Shown piece by piece: positions 1-6,105 of a DNA stretch of 9,491 nucleotides. The notes beneath the pieces were generated by a model. The model was not told the DNA's origin and made no database searches. It was given only the letters and a program-made list of their open reading frames with translations. This stretch comes from JAJPJX01 sp964568355 (GTDB lineage: Bacteria; Acidobacteriota; Terriglobia; Bryobacterales; Bryobacteraceae): NCBI GenBank assembly GCA_964568355.1, contig CAZMRK010000425.1:1-9491 (forward strand), given 5' to 3'. Numbering within the stretch: position 1 is the first letter of the stretch; each line of letters begins with the position of its first letter. Both the position numbers and the translations under genes were made by a program.

Positions 1-199
1 CCAGCATGAGAGCCAGCCCGACGACGTAGCCCAGGGGTCCCGGGTCACCCATCTGGTAAGCGGCGGCGATCGAGGAATATTCCTGATAGCAGATGACAGC
101 GACCAGGGAAGCGACCGCCGGAACCAGCCATGGCGGACCCCACAGCACCACGTAGAGCACCAGCGGGATGAGAACGAGCGCGGTAAGGACGCGGCTCAT
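1..199 (-). CDS. cdsA: Phosphatidate cytidylyltransferase, N-terminal part (cut by window start)
   Basis: This is the first 66 codons of a membrane protein that continues beyond base 1. It begins MSRVLTALVLIPLVLYVVLW, followed by further hydrophobic segments and a Gln-Glu-Tyr segment (about residues 43-45). An arginine followed by a hydrophobic helix at the N-terminus is typical of CdsA, which makes CDP-diacylglycerol from phosphatidate and CTP in the inner membrane. The catalytic C-terminal signature lies outside the window, so the call rests on the N-terminus and the neighbour. The ATG (199-197) overlaps the uppS stop by 4 bases (ATGA) and has no clear Shine-Dalgarno of its own, which suggests translational coupling. 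uppS-cdsA is a well-known gene pair across bacteria, and this supports the assignment. Confidence 0.85.
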   Translation of the reverse strand, partial: MSRVLTALVLIPLVLYVVLWGPPWLVPAVASLVAVICYQEYSSIAAAYQMGDPGPLGYVVGLALML

Positions 200-1035
200 T
201 GCGAAGGCAACGCTGCGATCAGTTCTGCGGAAGCTTTCCGGGCGGAGCCGTTCAGCGGCGCGGAGCTCAATCCGCCATAGCGGCGGTCGCGCTTCTGGTA
301 TTCCAGGACTGCGGTGAGGAGGCTCGATCGGGTGAAGTCCGGCCAGAGCGTCTCGGTCACATAAAGCTCGGCATAGGCGATCTGCCATAGGAGAAAATTA
401 CTGATGCGCAGTTCTCCCGAGGTGCGGATGAGCAGATCCGGATCGGGACTGGCGGCGGTGTAAAGGTTGGCGGACAGCAGATGCTCGTCCAGCCGGAGGG
501 AGGCCAGGTGGCCCTTCACGCGGGCATTCTCCAGAATCGCATTCACCGCATCTACGATCTCGGTGCGCCCGCTGTAATTGATCGCCAGATTCACCAGCAG
601 GCCGCGATTGGCGGCAGTCGCGTCAATCACCTCCTGCAGCTCGCGGCGCACCTCGGCGGGCAGCGCGTCCAGGCGTCCAATTGCCTTCAGGCGAATGTCG
701 TTCTTCTGAAGGTCCGGGAGCTCCTTGCGGAGATAGAAACGCAGCAGGCGCCAGAGCGTATCCACCTCGGCGCGCGGCCGCTTCCAGTTTTCGACGGAAA
801 AGGCGTAGAGCGTGAGTACCTGGACTCCCAGCCGCGCGCACGTTTCGACGGTGCTGCGCACTGGACCCACGCCTGCCTTATGTCCCGCGACGCGGGGCAG
901 ACGGCGGCGACTGGCCCATCGCCCGTTGCCGTCCATGATAATGGCGATGTGAGCGGGCAGCCTGTTTGGATCAATTGCATTGGCAAGTTCCCAATCTTTC
1001 TCCCCAGGCTGGAGGGATTCCAGTAAAGCCTTCAT
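196..1035 (-). CDS. uppS: Undecaprenyl diphosphate synthase (cis-prenyltransferase)
   Basis: This 279-residue cytoplasmic enzyme condenses isopentenyl diphosphate units onto farnesyl diphosphate to make the C55 carrier lipid for peptidoglycan and other envelope polymers. All family signatures are visible: IAIIMDGNGRWA (catalytic Asp35), LTLYAFSVENWKRP (about 75-88), NLAINYSGRTEI (about 149-160), LLIRTSGELRISNFLLWQIA (about 201-220, with the diphosphate-binding Arg204 and Arg210) and WPDF plus RRYGGL near the end. The reading frame is open to an ATG at 1083, but I chose the ATG at 1035. It is preceded by AAGGA with a 7-8 base spacer, and the extra 16 residues (MAWQLPGG...) look like nothing in the family. 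The chosen protein is slightly longer than the roughly 250-residue norm because of a short N-terminal extension before the IAIIMDGNG block. It sits 85 bases after the small secreted-protein gene and overlaps cdsA by 4 bases. Confidence 0.96.
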   Translation of the reverse strand: MKALLESLQPGEKDWELANAIDPNRLPAHIAIIMDGNGRWASRRRLPRVAGHKAGVGPVRSTVETCARLGVQVLTLYAFSVENWKRPRAEVDTLWRLLRFYLRKELPDLQKNDIRLKAIGRLDALPAEVRRELQEVIDATAANRGLLVNLAINYSGRTEIVDAVNAILENARVKGHLASLRLDEHLLSANLYTAASPDPDLLIRTSGELRISNFLLWQIAYAELYVTETLWPDFTRSSLLTAVLEYQKRDRRYGGLSSAPLNGSARKASAELIAALPSQ

Positions 1036-1120
1036 GAAGTAATCCTTATAGTACACCGTGCCGCCCGGCAGTTGCCACGCCACCTGCCGCCGGCAGATTC
1101 AGATAAATTCCCGCGGGATT

Positions 1121-1753
1121 TCAATTCGAGGGATTTGGATCGAGGATCTGTCCCCAAACCACCTGATAGGCCTCCACGTCGTCGTCGAGATTCTGCCCGG
1201 CGCGAATGAAGACCCGTGTATTTGGCTGGAGTGTGGAGAATTCCACCTGGCTGCCGTCTTTCAGATAGCGCGTATCGGAACGCAGCCGAATGATTTTTTC
1301 GCCGCCCACGCGCGTGCGCAGCACCAGGCGCTGATCGTTGAGGCGGCGCACGATTCCGGAGAAGGTGAGATTGCCCATGGGAAGCCACGGCTCGATGGGA
1401 CTGCGATAGGAGCGGAAACGGCCGGAGGTGGACGGGCGCGGCGCGCGCTCCGGTTCCATGACGTGCACCGTGCGGGCGTAGCGCAGGATGCTCTCCGGAC
1501 TCACGTCGGAGACGATTTCGAGCAGGTCGCCTTTGCGCAGACCGGCGGCATTGCTGCGCTCTTTTTCGCGCTCGAAATAGGTTTTGCCGTCGTAGGCGAA
1601 GCGGAAGACCTGGTTGGAAGCGGCGCGAATGCTGAACTGGCCTGCCGCGATGGCGGTGTCGCATTCGAGCAATTGCCCGCGTACTAAGCCGATGGGCGCC
1701 TGAGTTTGCGCCAGCGCGGCCGAGATCCAAAGCAGCCCGACGAGGAGTTTCAC
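1121..1753 (-). CDS. Secreted protein with two beta-rich repeats (DUF5666-like), function unknown
   Basis: This is a 210-residue protein with a clear signal peptide: MKLLVGLLWISAALA, then probable cleavage before QTQAP. The mature part shows two similar segments, about residues 22-98 and 128-205. Each starts with a G-[IL]-V-x-[GR] strand, runs through 'T/S...YF or RYLKDG' and ends with a 'GD/NTRVxI...' strand. This resembles the small barrel repeats of the DUF5666 type, but the match is by eye only. A Pro/Arg/Ser-rich linker (about 101-125) joins them. I chose the GTG at 1753 because it begins directly at the signal peptide and AAGGGG lies 5 bases upstream. An in-frame ATG at 1780 would add nine residues (MVRWTQGAD) in front of the signal peptide. 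The same frame stays open far upstream, antisense to the next gene, and that part is not coding. The gene is probably the first of an operon with uppS and cdsA. Confidence 0.8.
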   Translation of the reverse strand: MKLLVGLLWISAALAQTQAPIGLVRGQLLECDTAIAAGQFSIRAASNQVFRFAYDGKTYFEREKERSNAAGLRKGDLLEIVSDVSPESILRYARTVHVMEPERAPRPSTSGRFRSYRSPIEPWLPMGNLTFSGIVRRLNDQRLVLRTRVGGEKIIRLRSDTRYLKDGSQVEFSTLQPNTRVFIRAGQNLDDDVEAYQVVWGQILDPNPSN

Positions 1754-1844
1754 ATCCGCCCCTTGGGTCCAGCGTACCATTACCCGGACGAAGGCACGAG
1801 AAATACTGGCCGTCCTGGGACGGAGACCGGGCGGTTGCGCACGA

Positions 1845-1850
1845 TATACT
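1845..1850 (+). promoter_or_regulatory. Possible -10 element for the metallophosphoesterase gene
   Basis: TATACT matches the sigma70 -10 consensus well and would give a leader of about 30 bases before the ATG at 1886. No convincing -35 hexamer is found 16-18 bases upstream (the bases there read roughly GGAGAC), so an activator or a different sigma factor would be needed. Confidence 0.35.
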
Positions 1851-1861
1851 GGAAATTTCCA
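1850..1861. promoter_or_regulatory. Perfect 12-base palindrome TGGAAATTTCCA, candidate operator
   Basis: TGGAAATTTCCA reads the same on both strands and lies in the 132-base region between two divergent genes, overlapping the last base of the TATACT box. It is also nested in a second inverted repeat, ACTGG (1848-1852) with CCAGT (1862-1866). A partly similar GAATTTCCC occurs at 1878-1886, running into the ATG. The position would suit a repressor acting on the plus-strand gene or both genes. The binding protein is unknown. Confidence 0.35.
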
Positions 1862-1885
1862 CCAGTTTTCGCTGTCGAATTTCCC

Positions 1886-3211
1886 ATGATGTCGCGTACC
1901 CGCCGCTGCTTTCTTTTGGCTTGCCTGCTGTCCGGCCTGTTTGCGGCGCAGGCGGCCGTCCGGTCGCTCACCATCCTGCACGTGAACGATCTCCATGCGC
2001 GTCTCCTTCCCGATCCCGACCATCGCGGCGGATTTGCCTACCTGGTTTCGGCCATCCGCCAGGAAGAAAAAGGATGCCGGTCGTGCCTGCTTCTGAATGC
2101 CGGCGATCTGGTGCAGGGTACGCCGGTCTCGACTATTTTTCAAGGGCTGCCTGTCTATGAGATCGGCAACCTGTTTCATTTCGATGTCTCCACCTTGGGC
2201 AATCATGAATTCGATTACGGCTGGGAGATGGTCCCGAAGTTTCTGGCGAAGGCCCGCTTTCCCGTCGTCTCGGCCAACCTGACGGACGCCTCGGGCCGCC
2301 TCATCGCCGGCAGACCCTATCTGTTCCGCAAGGTGAACGGCATCCGCGTGGCGGTGATCGGCCTGGTCATGGAAGACCTTGCGCGCTTGACGACACCGGA
2401 CAAGATGGGGCCGTGGCGCGCGCGGCCGGTGATCGAGACCTTGCGGAAGTATGTGGCGGAAGTGCGTGGGCGGTCGGATCTGATCATAGCCCTGGCCCAC
2501 GTGAACGACCGGGAGGCGGAGCAGATTTTGCACCAGGTTCCGGAGGTGGCCGTGGTGGTCTCGGGACACAATCACACGGGCTTGAAAGCCGCTCAGGAGA
2601 TCGAGCGCCGGGTCAATGTCCGGGTGGATGGATACGGGCGGGAACTGGGACGCCTCGACCTCCGCGTGAACGTAGGCGAACGGCGACTGGAATCCTGGAT
2701 CTGGAAGCGCATCCCGGTAAACACCTCCGCCTTTGCGCCCGCCGCGGATATGGCCGCCCAGGTGGCGCACTGGGAGGCTCAGGTATCGCAGCGCGTGGAC
2801 GTGCCGATCGGCGAATCGCGCCGGGAGATCGCCGGGCCGGAACTGCGCTCGATGCTCGAGCAGGCCATGGCCGCCGAGGTCGGAGCCGATTTCGGATTTC
2901 TCAATGCCGGCGGCGTACGCGACAAGATTCCGCAGGGGCGTCTGCTGGCACGCCATATCTGGAACCTGATGCCGTTCGACGATCGCGTCATGGTGGGAAA
3001 ATTCCGCGGATCCGAACTGCCGGACGTGGTGAAAGAGGGGCGTCAGATCGATCCAAATCGGACCTACCGTCTGGCCGTGACGGATTTCACGGCGGCCAAC
3101 CAGGGAGAACGCAGCCAGTTGCGCGCGCACGGGATGCAGTTTCCCGAGTCCGGCCCGCTGCTGCGCGACCTGCTGATCGCGTGGATCCGAAAAAAGCAGG
3201 TGCTGCCATAA
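1886..3211 (+). CDS. Secreted 5'-nucleotidase / UshA-family metallophosphoesterase
   Basis: This 441-residue exported enzyme is predicted to hydrolyse nucleotides or related phosphoesters in the periplasm. The signal peptide is about residues 1-23 (MMSRTRRCFLLACLLSGLFA, cleaved near AQA). The two-metal calcineurin-like motifs are complete: HVNDLH (Asp35, His37), NAGDLVQG (Asp74), LGNHEFDYG (Asn106, His107), ALAHVND (His205) and SGHNH (His228, His230). A C-terminal 5'-nucleotidase domain follows: FLNAGGVRD (about 338-346) and LMPFDDRVMVGKFRGSEL (about 361-378). It is shorter than the usual 500-600 residues. The stretch between GSEL and TYRLAVTDF is compressed, and the usual GGDGY-like segment is replaced by AANQGERSQL, so substrate choice may differ from UshA. 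The start is one of two adjacent ATGs (1886, 1889). The frame is open further upstream, but the signal peptide fixes the start. No Shine-Dalgarno is visible. It is divergent from the left operon and probably monocistronic. Confidence 0.93.
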   Translation: MMSRTRRCFLLACLLSGLFAAQAAVRSLTILHVNDLHARLLPDPDHRGGFAYLVSAIRQEEKGCRSCLLLNAGDLVQGTPVSTIFQGLPVYEIGNLFHFDVSTLGNHEFDYGWEMVPKFLAKARFPVVSANLTDASGRLIAGRPYLFRKVNGIRVAVIGLVMEDLARLTTPDKMGPWRARPVIETLRKYVAEVRGRSDLIIALAHVNDREAEQILHQVPEVAVVVSGHNHTGLKAAQEIERRVNVRVDGYGRELGRLDLRVNVGERRLESWIWKRIPVNTSAFAPAADMAAQVAHWEAQVSQRVDVPIGESRREIAGPELRSMLEQAMAAEVGADFGFLNAGGVRDKIPQGRLLARHIWNLMPFDDRVMVGKFRGSELPDVVKEGRQIDPNRTYRLAVTDFTAANQGERSQLRAHGMQFPESGPLLRDLLIAWIRKKQVLP

Positions 3212-3223
3212 AGGCGCCAAAGG

Positions 3224-3253
3224 AACCGCCGATGGACGCGGATTTACGCCGAT
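3224..3253. repeat. Three phased 10-base repeat units (NNacgcSgat type) in a convergent intergenic gap
   Basis: Three consecutive 10-base units read AACCGCCGAT, GGACGCGGAT and TTACGCCGAT. Each ends in CGC[CG]GAT or a close variant, preceded by a variable dinucleotide. From memory, such 10-base-phased 'ACGCGGAT' strings recur between genes in many environmental bacterial genomes, but I cannot check copy number here. They occupy about half of the 63-base gap between two converging genes. Confidence 0.6.
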
Positions 3254-3258
3254 CCGGA

Positions 3259-3275
3259 AGCGCAGACTTTGCGCT
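3259..3275. terminator. Small hairpin between convergent genes, weak terminator candidate
   Basis: AGCGCA (3259-3264) and TGCGCT (3270-3275) form a perfect 6-base stem with a 5-base loop. The right arm touches the stop codon of the minus-strand membrane protein gene. No U-run follows on either strand, so intrinsic termination would be weak. Its place between two converging genes is the main argument. Confidence 0.3.
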
Positions 3276-3943
3276 CAGCCTCGCTTCCACATCTGATACG
3301 CCATCAGCAGAATCAGCGTTCCGGCGATGGCGATGGTCACGATGATCGCCGGCGATCCGTTTTCCTGCTTCTTTCCGGGCACGGGGGCGTTCGCTCCCTG
3401 CAATTGGCTGGTAAGCGGTGGAAACGCGAGGCGGACCGCCGAGGATAGCAGAAAGCTCATGGCGCATCCGGAACACGCGATCCAGGCCGGTAGCGCCAGG
3501 CCGGTATTGCCGGCCCACAGCATTCCCTGGGAAGCCAGCGCCGTCATGACGCCGAGCAGGGGACCCCGGGTAAGATTCGCGGCAGATCGCTGTCCCGGTT
3601 TCGCATACGTGTCGTCGAGAATCAAGCCGAGCAGAATCAGGATCGCCGGAATCGCGAGGCGCAAAAAGCCGCGCTGCTCGTACAAGAGCGTCCGGTCCGC
3701 CAGCCAGGCTGCCGCCAGGAACGATAGATAGGAAACAAATGCTTGTATCAGCAGGATCTGCGGATCCGCGATGCGGCGCATACGGCTGAGGATGACCAGC
3801 GGGATCGCGCTCAGGACATCCGCGGCATATTGCCAGCGCGACTGGAACCGCTCGTGCAAATCGCCCAGTACTTCTTCGCGGCAAGCGGGCGGAATCAGGA
3901 GCCCCACAATCGCCTCGGCGATTCTTGACGGGCCGGAAGCCAT
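3275..3943 (-). CDS. Small integral membrane protein with a permease-prefix-type N-terminus, no permease domain
   Basis: This is a 222-residue membrane protein. Its N-terminal segment (about 1-60) contains IAEAIVGLLIPPACREEVLG followed by DLHERF and, after a gap, LSRMRRIADPQ. I recognise this as the acidobacterial 'permease prefix domain' seen in front of MacB/FtsX-like permeases. Here no FtsX domain follows. Instead there are about four to five hydrophobic segments (about 64-82, 94-109, 128-145, 150-170 and 198-217), with a polar Pro/Gly/Lys linker at about 178-198. The start is the ATG at 3943. It shares one base with the PadR stop (TGATG) and has an excellent AAGGAG (3952-3957) 8 bases upstream. 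The frame is open 15 codons further, to an ATG at 3988, but that lies inside the PadR gene. Tight coupling to PadR suggests a shared task. The biochemical function is unknown. Confidence 0.85.
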   Translation of the reverse strand: MASGPSRIAEAIVGLLIPPACREEVLGDLHERFQSRWQYAADVLSAIPLVILSRMRRIADPQILLIQAFVSYLSFLAAAWLADRTLLYEQRGFLRLAIPAILILLGLILDDTYAKPGQRSAANLTRGPLLGVMTALASQGMLWAGNTGLALPAWIACSGCAMSFLLSSAVRLAFPPLTSQLQGANAPVPGKKQENGSPAIIVTIAIAGTLILLMAYQMWKRG

Positions 3944-4320
3944 CAGCCCGTCTCCTTCCCCCACCCTTTTCCCCACTGCTTCACCCATTCCTTGCCCCAG
4001 ACTTCCACAATGACATCCCAGATTCGCTTGGCAGTAAGCGCCGATTCCTGCAGCACCCGCTCTCCCAGCGCTTCCAGGCGGTAATAGCGTTTGGCGCGGC
4101 CGCCGCGTTCCGGCGTAGGATCGGATAACCAGGAGGCGACCATGCCCTTGTCTTCCAACCGGTCGAGGGTGACATAGACCGCCCCCAGCGAAACGGCCTT
4201 GGATCCCGCCAGTTCCTGAACCTTCGCGTGGATGGTGACCCCATACGCGTCTTCACGCAGCGTGAGAATCGCCGTCAGCACCAATTGCTCAAATTGTCCA
4301 AGAGAATCCGGCTTCGCCAT
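3943..4320 (-). CDS. PadR-family transcriptional regulator
   Basis: This 125-residue DNA-binding protein is probably a dimeric repressor. The winged helix-turn-helix is classical: LGQFEQLVLTAILTLREDAY (about 7-26), GVTIHAKVQEL, then VSLGAVYVTLDRLEDKGMVA (recognition helix, about 43-62) and the wing GGRAKRYYRLEALGERVL (about 73-90). It belongs to the short PadR subfamily common in Acidobacteriota, where it often sits beside permease-prefix proteins. The C-terminal helix ends in an odd Trp/Gly/Lys-rich tail, WGKEWVKQWGKGWGKETG. The DNA for this tail also carries the Shine-Dalgarno of the next gene. It starts 9 bases after the serine hydrolase stop with only a weak GAGAG ahead of the ATG, and overlaps the next gene by one base. 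This implies co-transcription of all three. The ligand and operator are not evident. Confidence 0.95.
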   Translation of the reverse strand: MAKPDSLGQFEQLVLTAILTLREDAYGVTIHAKVQELAGSKAVSLGAVYVTLDRLEDKGMVASWLSDPTPERGGRAKRYYRLEALGERVLQESALTAKRIWDVIVEVWGKEWVKQWGKGWGKETG

Positions 4321-4329
4321 ATCGCGCTC

Positions 4330-6105
4330 TCAGCGGGCCAGGGAAATGGGCGCCTCGCCGACCAGCCGCTGGCGCACGTGCGCCCCCAGCAGATCGGCGA
4401 AACTACCTTCGGGGCGCAGCGTCGTGTTGAATAGAATGACAGCCGCGCAATCGTTCTTGGGATCAAAGAAGGCGTAGCTGCTGAAGCCGCCCGTGCCCCC
4501 GTTGTGCCAGTAATATCCGTCCTTCTCCACGTGCAGCCAGGCGAGGCCAATGCGCGTGCCGGGCAGGGCATCCGCCCGCAGTTCGTGCGTTTGCGCGATC
4601 GCCGCGGCGAGGGCGGGGAACTTCTCGGGATGCAGTTGCGCTTCCAGGTAGGTCAGCATGTCGCCGGCTGTGGAACGGATGGCGCCCGCGCCGGCCATGG
4701 CATCGAGGTCCCACGCGTGGGCCGGACGATGGTCCCCGTCGTGACCCTGAATGAAGCGGGCCTGCTGTTCCGGAGATAGCGAAACGATGGTGTCTTTCAG
4801 CCCCAGCGGACCGGCGATCTCCTGCCGCAGGAGGGCATCATAGCCTTTGCCGGCCCGGTCGGCCAGCACCTGTCCCAGGAGTCCGAAACCGAGATTGCTG
4901 TAAAGAAATCCGGCAGTGGTCGGCTTGGCGACCCCGTGCGAAGCCAGATAGTGATAGAGGTCGGCGCGACGATAGTCGGCGTACGGATTGCGCGGGTCGG
5001 CCGGATGGAAATTGTCCGGCATGCGCGGCAGCCCGGAGTGCTGCGTGGCGAGATCCAGCAAGGTGATCTCCGCGCCCTCGGGTTTCGGCACGGTGCCGTC
5101 CGGCAAAAGCTCGCGAACAGGGCTGTCGAACTTTACCGCACCTGCGGCCACCATCCGCGCCAGCAGCAGGCCCGTGAAGGTCTTCGAAATGGAGCCGATT
5201 TCGAAGATCGAATCGGCCTTCGCGGTGCCGAACGTGAAAACGCTGCGGGCCCCGTGCTGCACCACGCCAATCGCGATTCCCCCGCCGGTTCCCTCCGAAA
5301 GCGGTCCGGGACGGAAGACGGATGTGCGCGCCGCCGCCAGGTCGCGGTCGAGAACCGATTGCAGATCCGCTGCCTTCACCGGCGGCAGGACCGGGTCGGT
5401 GGCCAGCTTGGTAAGCGTCACCGCGGCGGTCGTCCGGGAGAAATCAAGCGGGAAGGTGCCGCCCTGTGTCCACGAACCGGCGAGCGTCTTCTGGTCGGCA
5501 GAAAGCTTGCCGCTCCAGCGGCCGCCCACTTTTGGCACCTCGAACGAGAAATCGCTTCCGTTCAGGCTGACCTTGGCGCATTCCCAGTCGAGCGCGCCCT
5601 GATCGACGCTGTCGAAGGCGCAGAACTCCCGGCCGGAGCGGTCGCTCTTTACTTTGATCTGCGCGCGCAGGGATACGCTCCCGGCCGTCACCGTGCCCAG
5701 CCAGATGCCGTCGACTGCGGATGGCTTCTCGGAAAGCACGAAAGCATCCCGCGTGAAGTTGAGGGCTAGGGACCTTCCCTGGCTCCACGTGCCCGAAAGC
5801 GAAGTGCCATCAGCGCTGACCGTGCCTTTCCAGGTGCCGTTGACCGTCGTCACCCGAAAGCTGAGATTGTTGCCATCAATCTGAAAATCGGAGCAGGGAA
5901 TCCCGCTGGCGCCCTGATCGACGCTGTCCAGCGTGCCGCTCAGAGCCCCGTCGGCTCCCGCCGTGATGTGCAGTTTGAGGTGCAGTGCGCCGGCCAGAAC
6001 GCCGGCGTAATCTCCTGCCAGCGACGGCTTGGATTGTCCGAATATCGCACCTGCGGACAGGCTGGACAACGCCAGCAGGCCAACCCAACTGCAATGAATG
6101 CGCAT
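4330..6105 (-). CDS. Secreted serine hydrolase (class C beta-lactamase / MEROPS S12 fold) with duplicated N-terminal domain
   Basis: This is a 591-residue exported protein. The signal peptide is MRIHCSWVGLLALSSLSAGA followed by IFGQ (residues 1-24). Two tandem copies of a domain of about 100 residues follow (about 25-126 and 127-228). Each has G-x(3)-G, DSVDQGA, a Cys (71, 176), SF-x-V, G-x-W-x-G, SAD...L-x-G-[TS]-W-[ST]-QG and F-[TS]-R. The catalytic domain (about 250-591) has all three S12 motifs: SISK (Ser305, Lys308), YSN (Tyr402) and HNGGTGG (His534), plus WDLDAMAGAGAIRSTAGDML (about 465-484). The family includes beta-lactamases, D-Ala-D-Ala peptidases and esterases, and sequence alone does not say which applies here. 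I chose the ATG at 6105, with GGGAGG 7 bases upstream and the signal peptide directly following, over the in-frame ATG at 6138. It is the first gene of an operon with PadR and the membrane protein. Confidence 0.94.
   Translation of the reverse strand: MRIHCSWVGLLALSSLSAGAIFGQSKPSLAGDYAGVLAGALHLKLHITAGADGALSGTLDSVDQGASGIPCSDFQIDGNNLSFRVTTVNGTWKGTVSADGTSLSGTWSQGRSLALNFTRDAFVLSEKPSAVDGIWLGTVTAGSVSLRAQIKVKSDRSGREFCAFDSVDQGALDWECAKVSLNGSDFSFEVPKVGGRWSGKLSADQKTLAGSWTQGGTFPLDFSRTTAAVTLTKLATDPVLPPVKAADLQSVLDRDLAAARTSVFRPGPLSEGTGGGIAIGVVQHGARSVFTFGTAKADSIFEIGSISKTFTGLLLARMVAAGAVKFDSPVRELLPDGTVPKPEGAEITLLDLATQHSGLPRMPDNFHPADPRNPYADYRRADLYHYLASHGVAKPTTAGFLYSNLGFGLLGQVLADRAGKGYDALLRQEIAGPLGLKDTIVSLSPEQQARFIQGHDGDHRPAHAWDLDAMAGAGAIRSTAGDMLTYLEAQLHPEKFPALAAAIAQTHELRADALPGTRIGLAWLHVEKDGYYWHNGGTGGFSSYAFFDPKNDCAAVILFNTTLRPEGSFADLLGAHVRQRLVGEAPISLAR
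5594..5928 (-). repeat. Internal tandem duplication in the serine hydrolase gene, marked by an identical 20-base segment
   Basis: The segment GCGCCCTGATCGACGCTGTC (plus-strand reading) occurs at 5594-5613 and again at 5909-5928. The 315-base offset equals 105 codons. It encodes the DSVDQGA core of both N-terminal domain copies. The rest of the two copies has diverged, so the duplication is old, or the core is under strong constraint. Confidence 0.8.

Noticed and set aside
481..1026. 181-codon plus-strand open frame opposite uppS
   Set aside because: It is the antisense shadow of a highly conserved enzyme gene, with no ribosome site and no recognisable domain.
1036..1083. 16-residue N-terminal extension of uppS starting at the ATG at 1083
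   Set aside because: The extra residues lack family similarity, and the ATG at 1035 has a well-placed AAGGA.
1081..1120. GC-rich inverted repeats (CTGCC-GCC-GGCAG and TCCCGCGGGA) as a terminator between the secreted-protein gene and uppS
   Set aside because: One stem is only five pairs and the other has no room for a loop. No U-run follows, so it is not supported as an intrinsic terminator.
1706..1885. 60-codon N-terminal extension of the metallophosphoesterase
   Set aside because: It would place the signal peptide in the interior of the protein and run through the divergent promoter region. The MMSRTRRCFLLACLL start at 1886 fits an exported protein.
1894..1924. Lipoprotein signal (LLAC, Cys13) in the metallophosphoesterase
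   Set aside because: The hydrophobic stretch before the Cys is too short and continues after it. A normal signal peptidase I site near AQA fits better.
1754..3220. Upstream extension of the small secreted-protein frame, giving a 699-residue open frame on the minus strand
   Set aside because: The extension is antisense to the metallophosphoesterase and has no family resemblance. The signal peptide starting at 1753 marks the true start.
4936..5769. 277-codon plus-strand open frame inside the serine hydrolase gene
   Set aside because: It is antisense to a protein with complete S12 catalytic motifs and a duplicated domain. Its own translation is Arg/Gly/Ala-rich without motifs.
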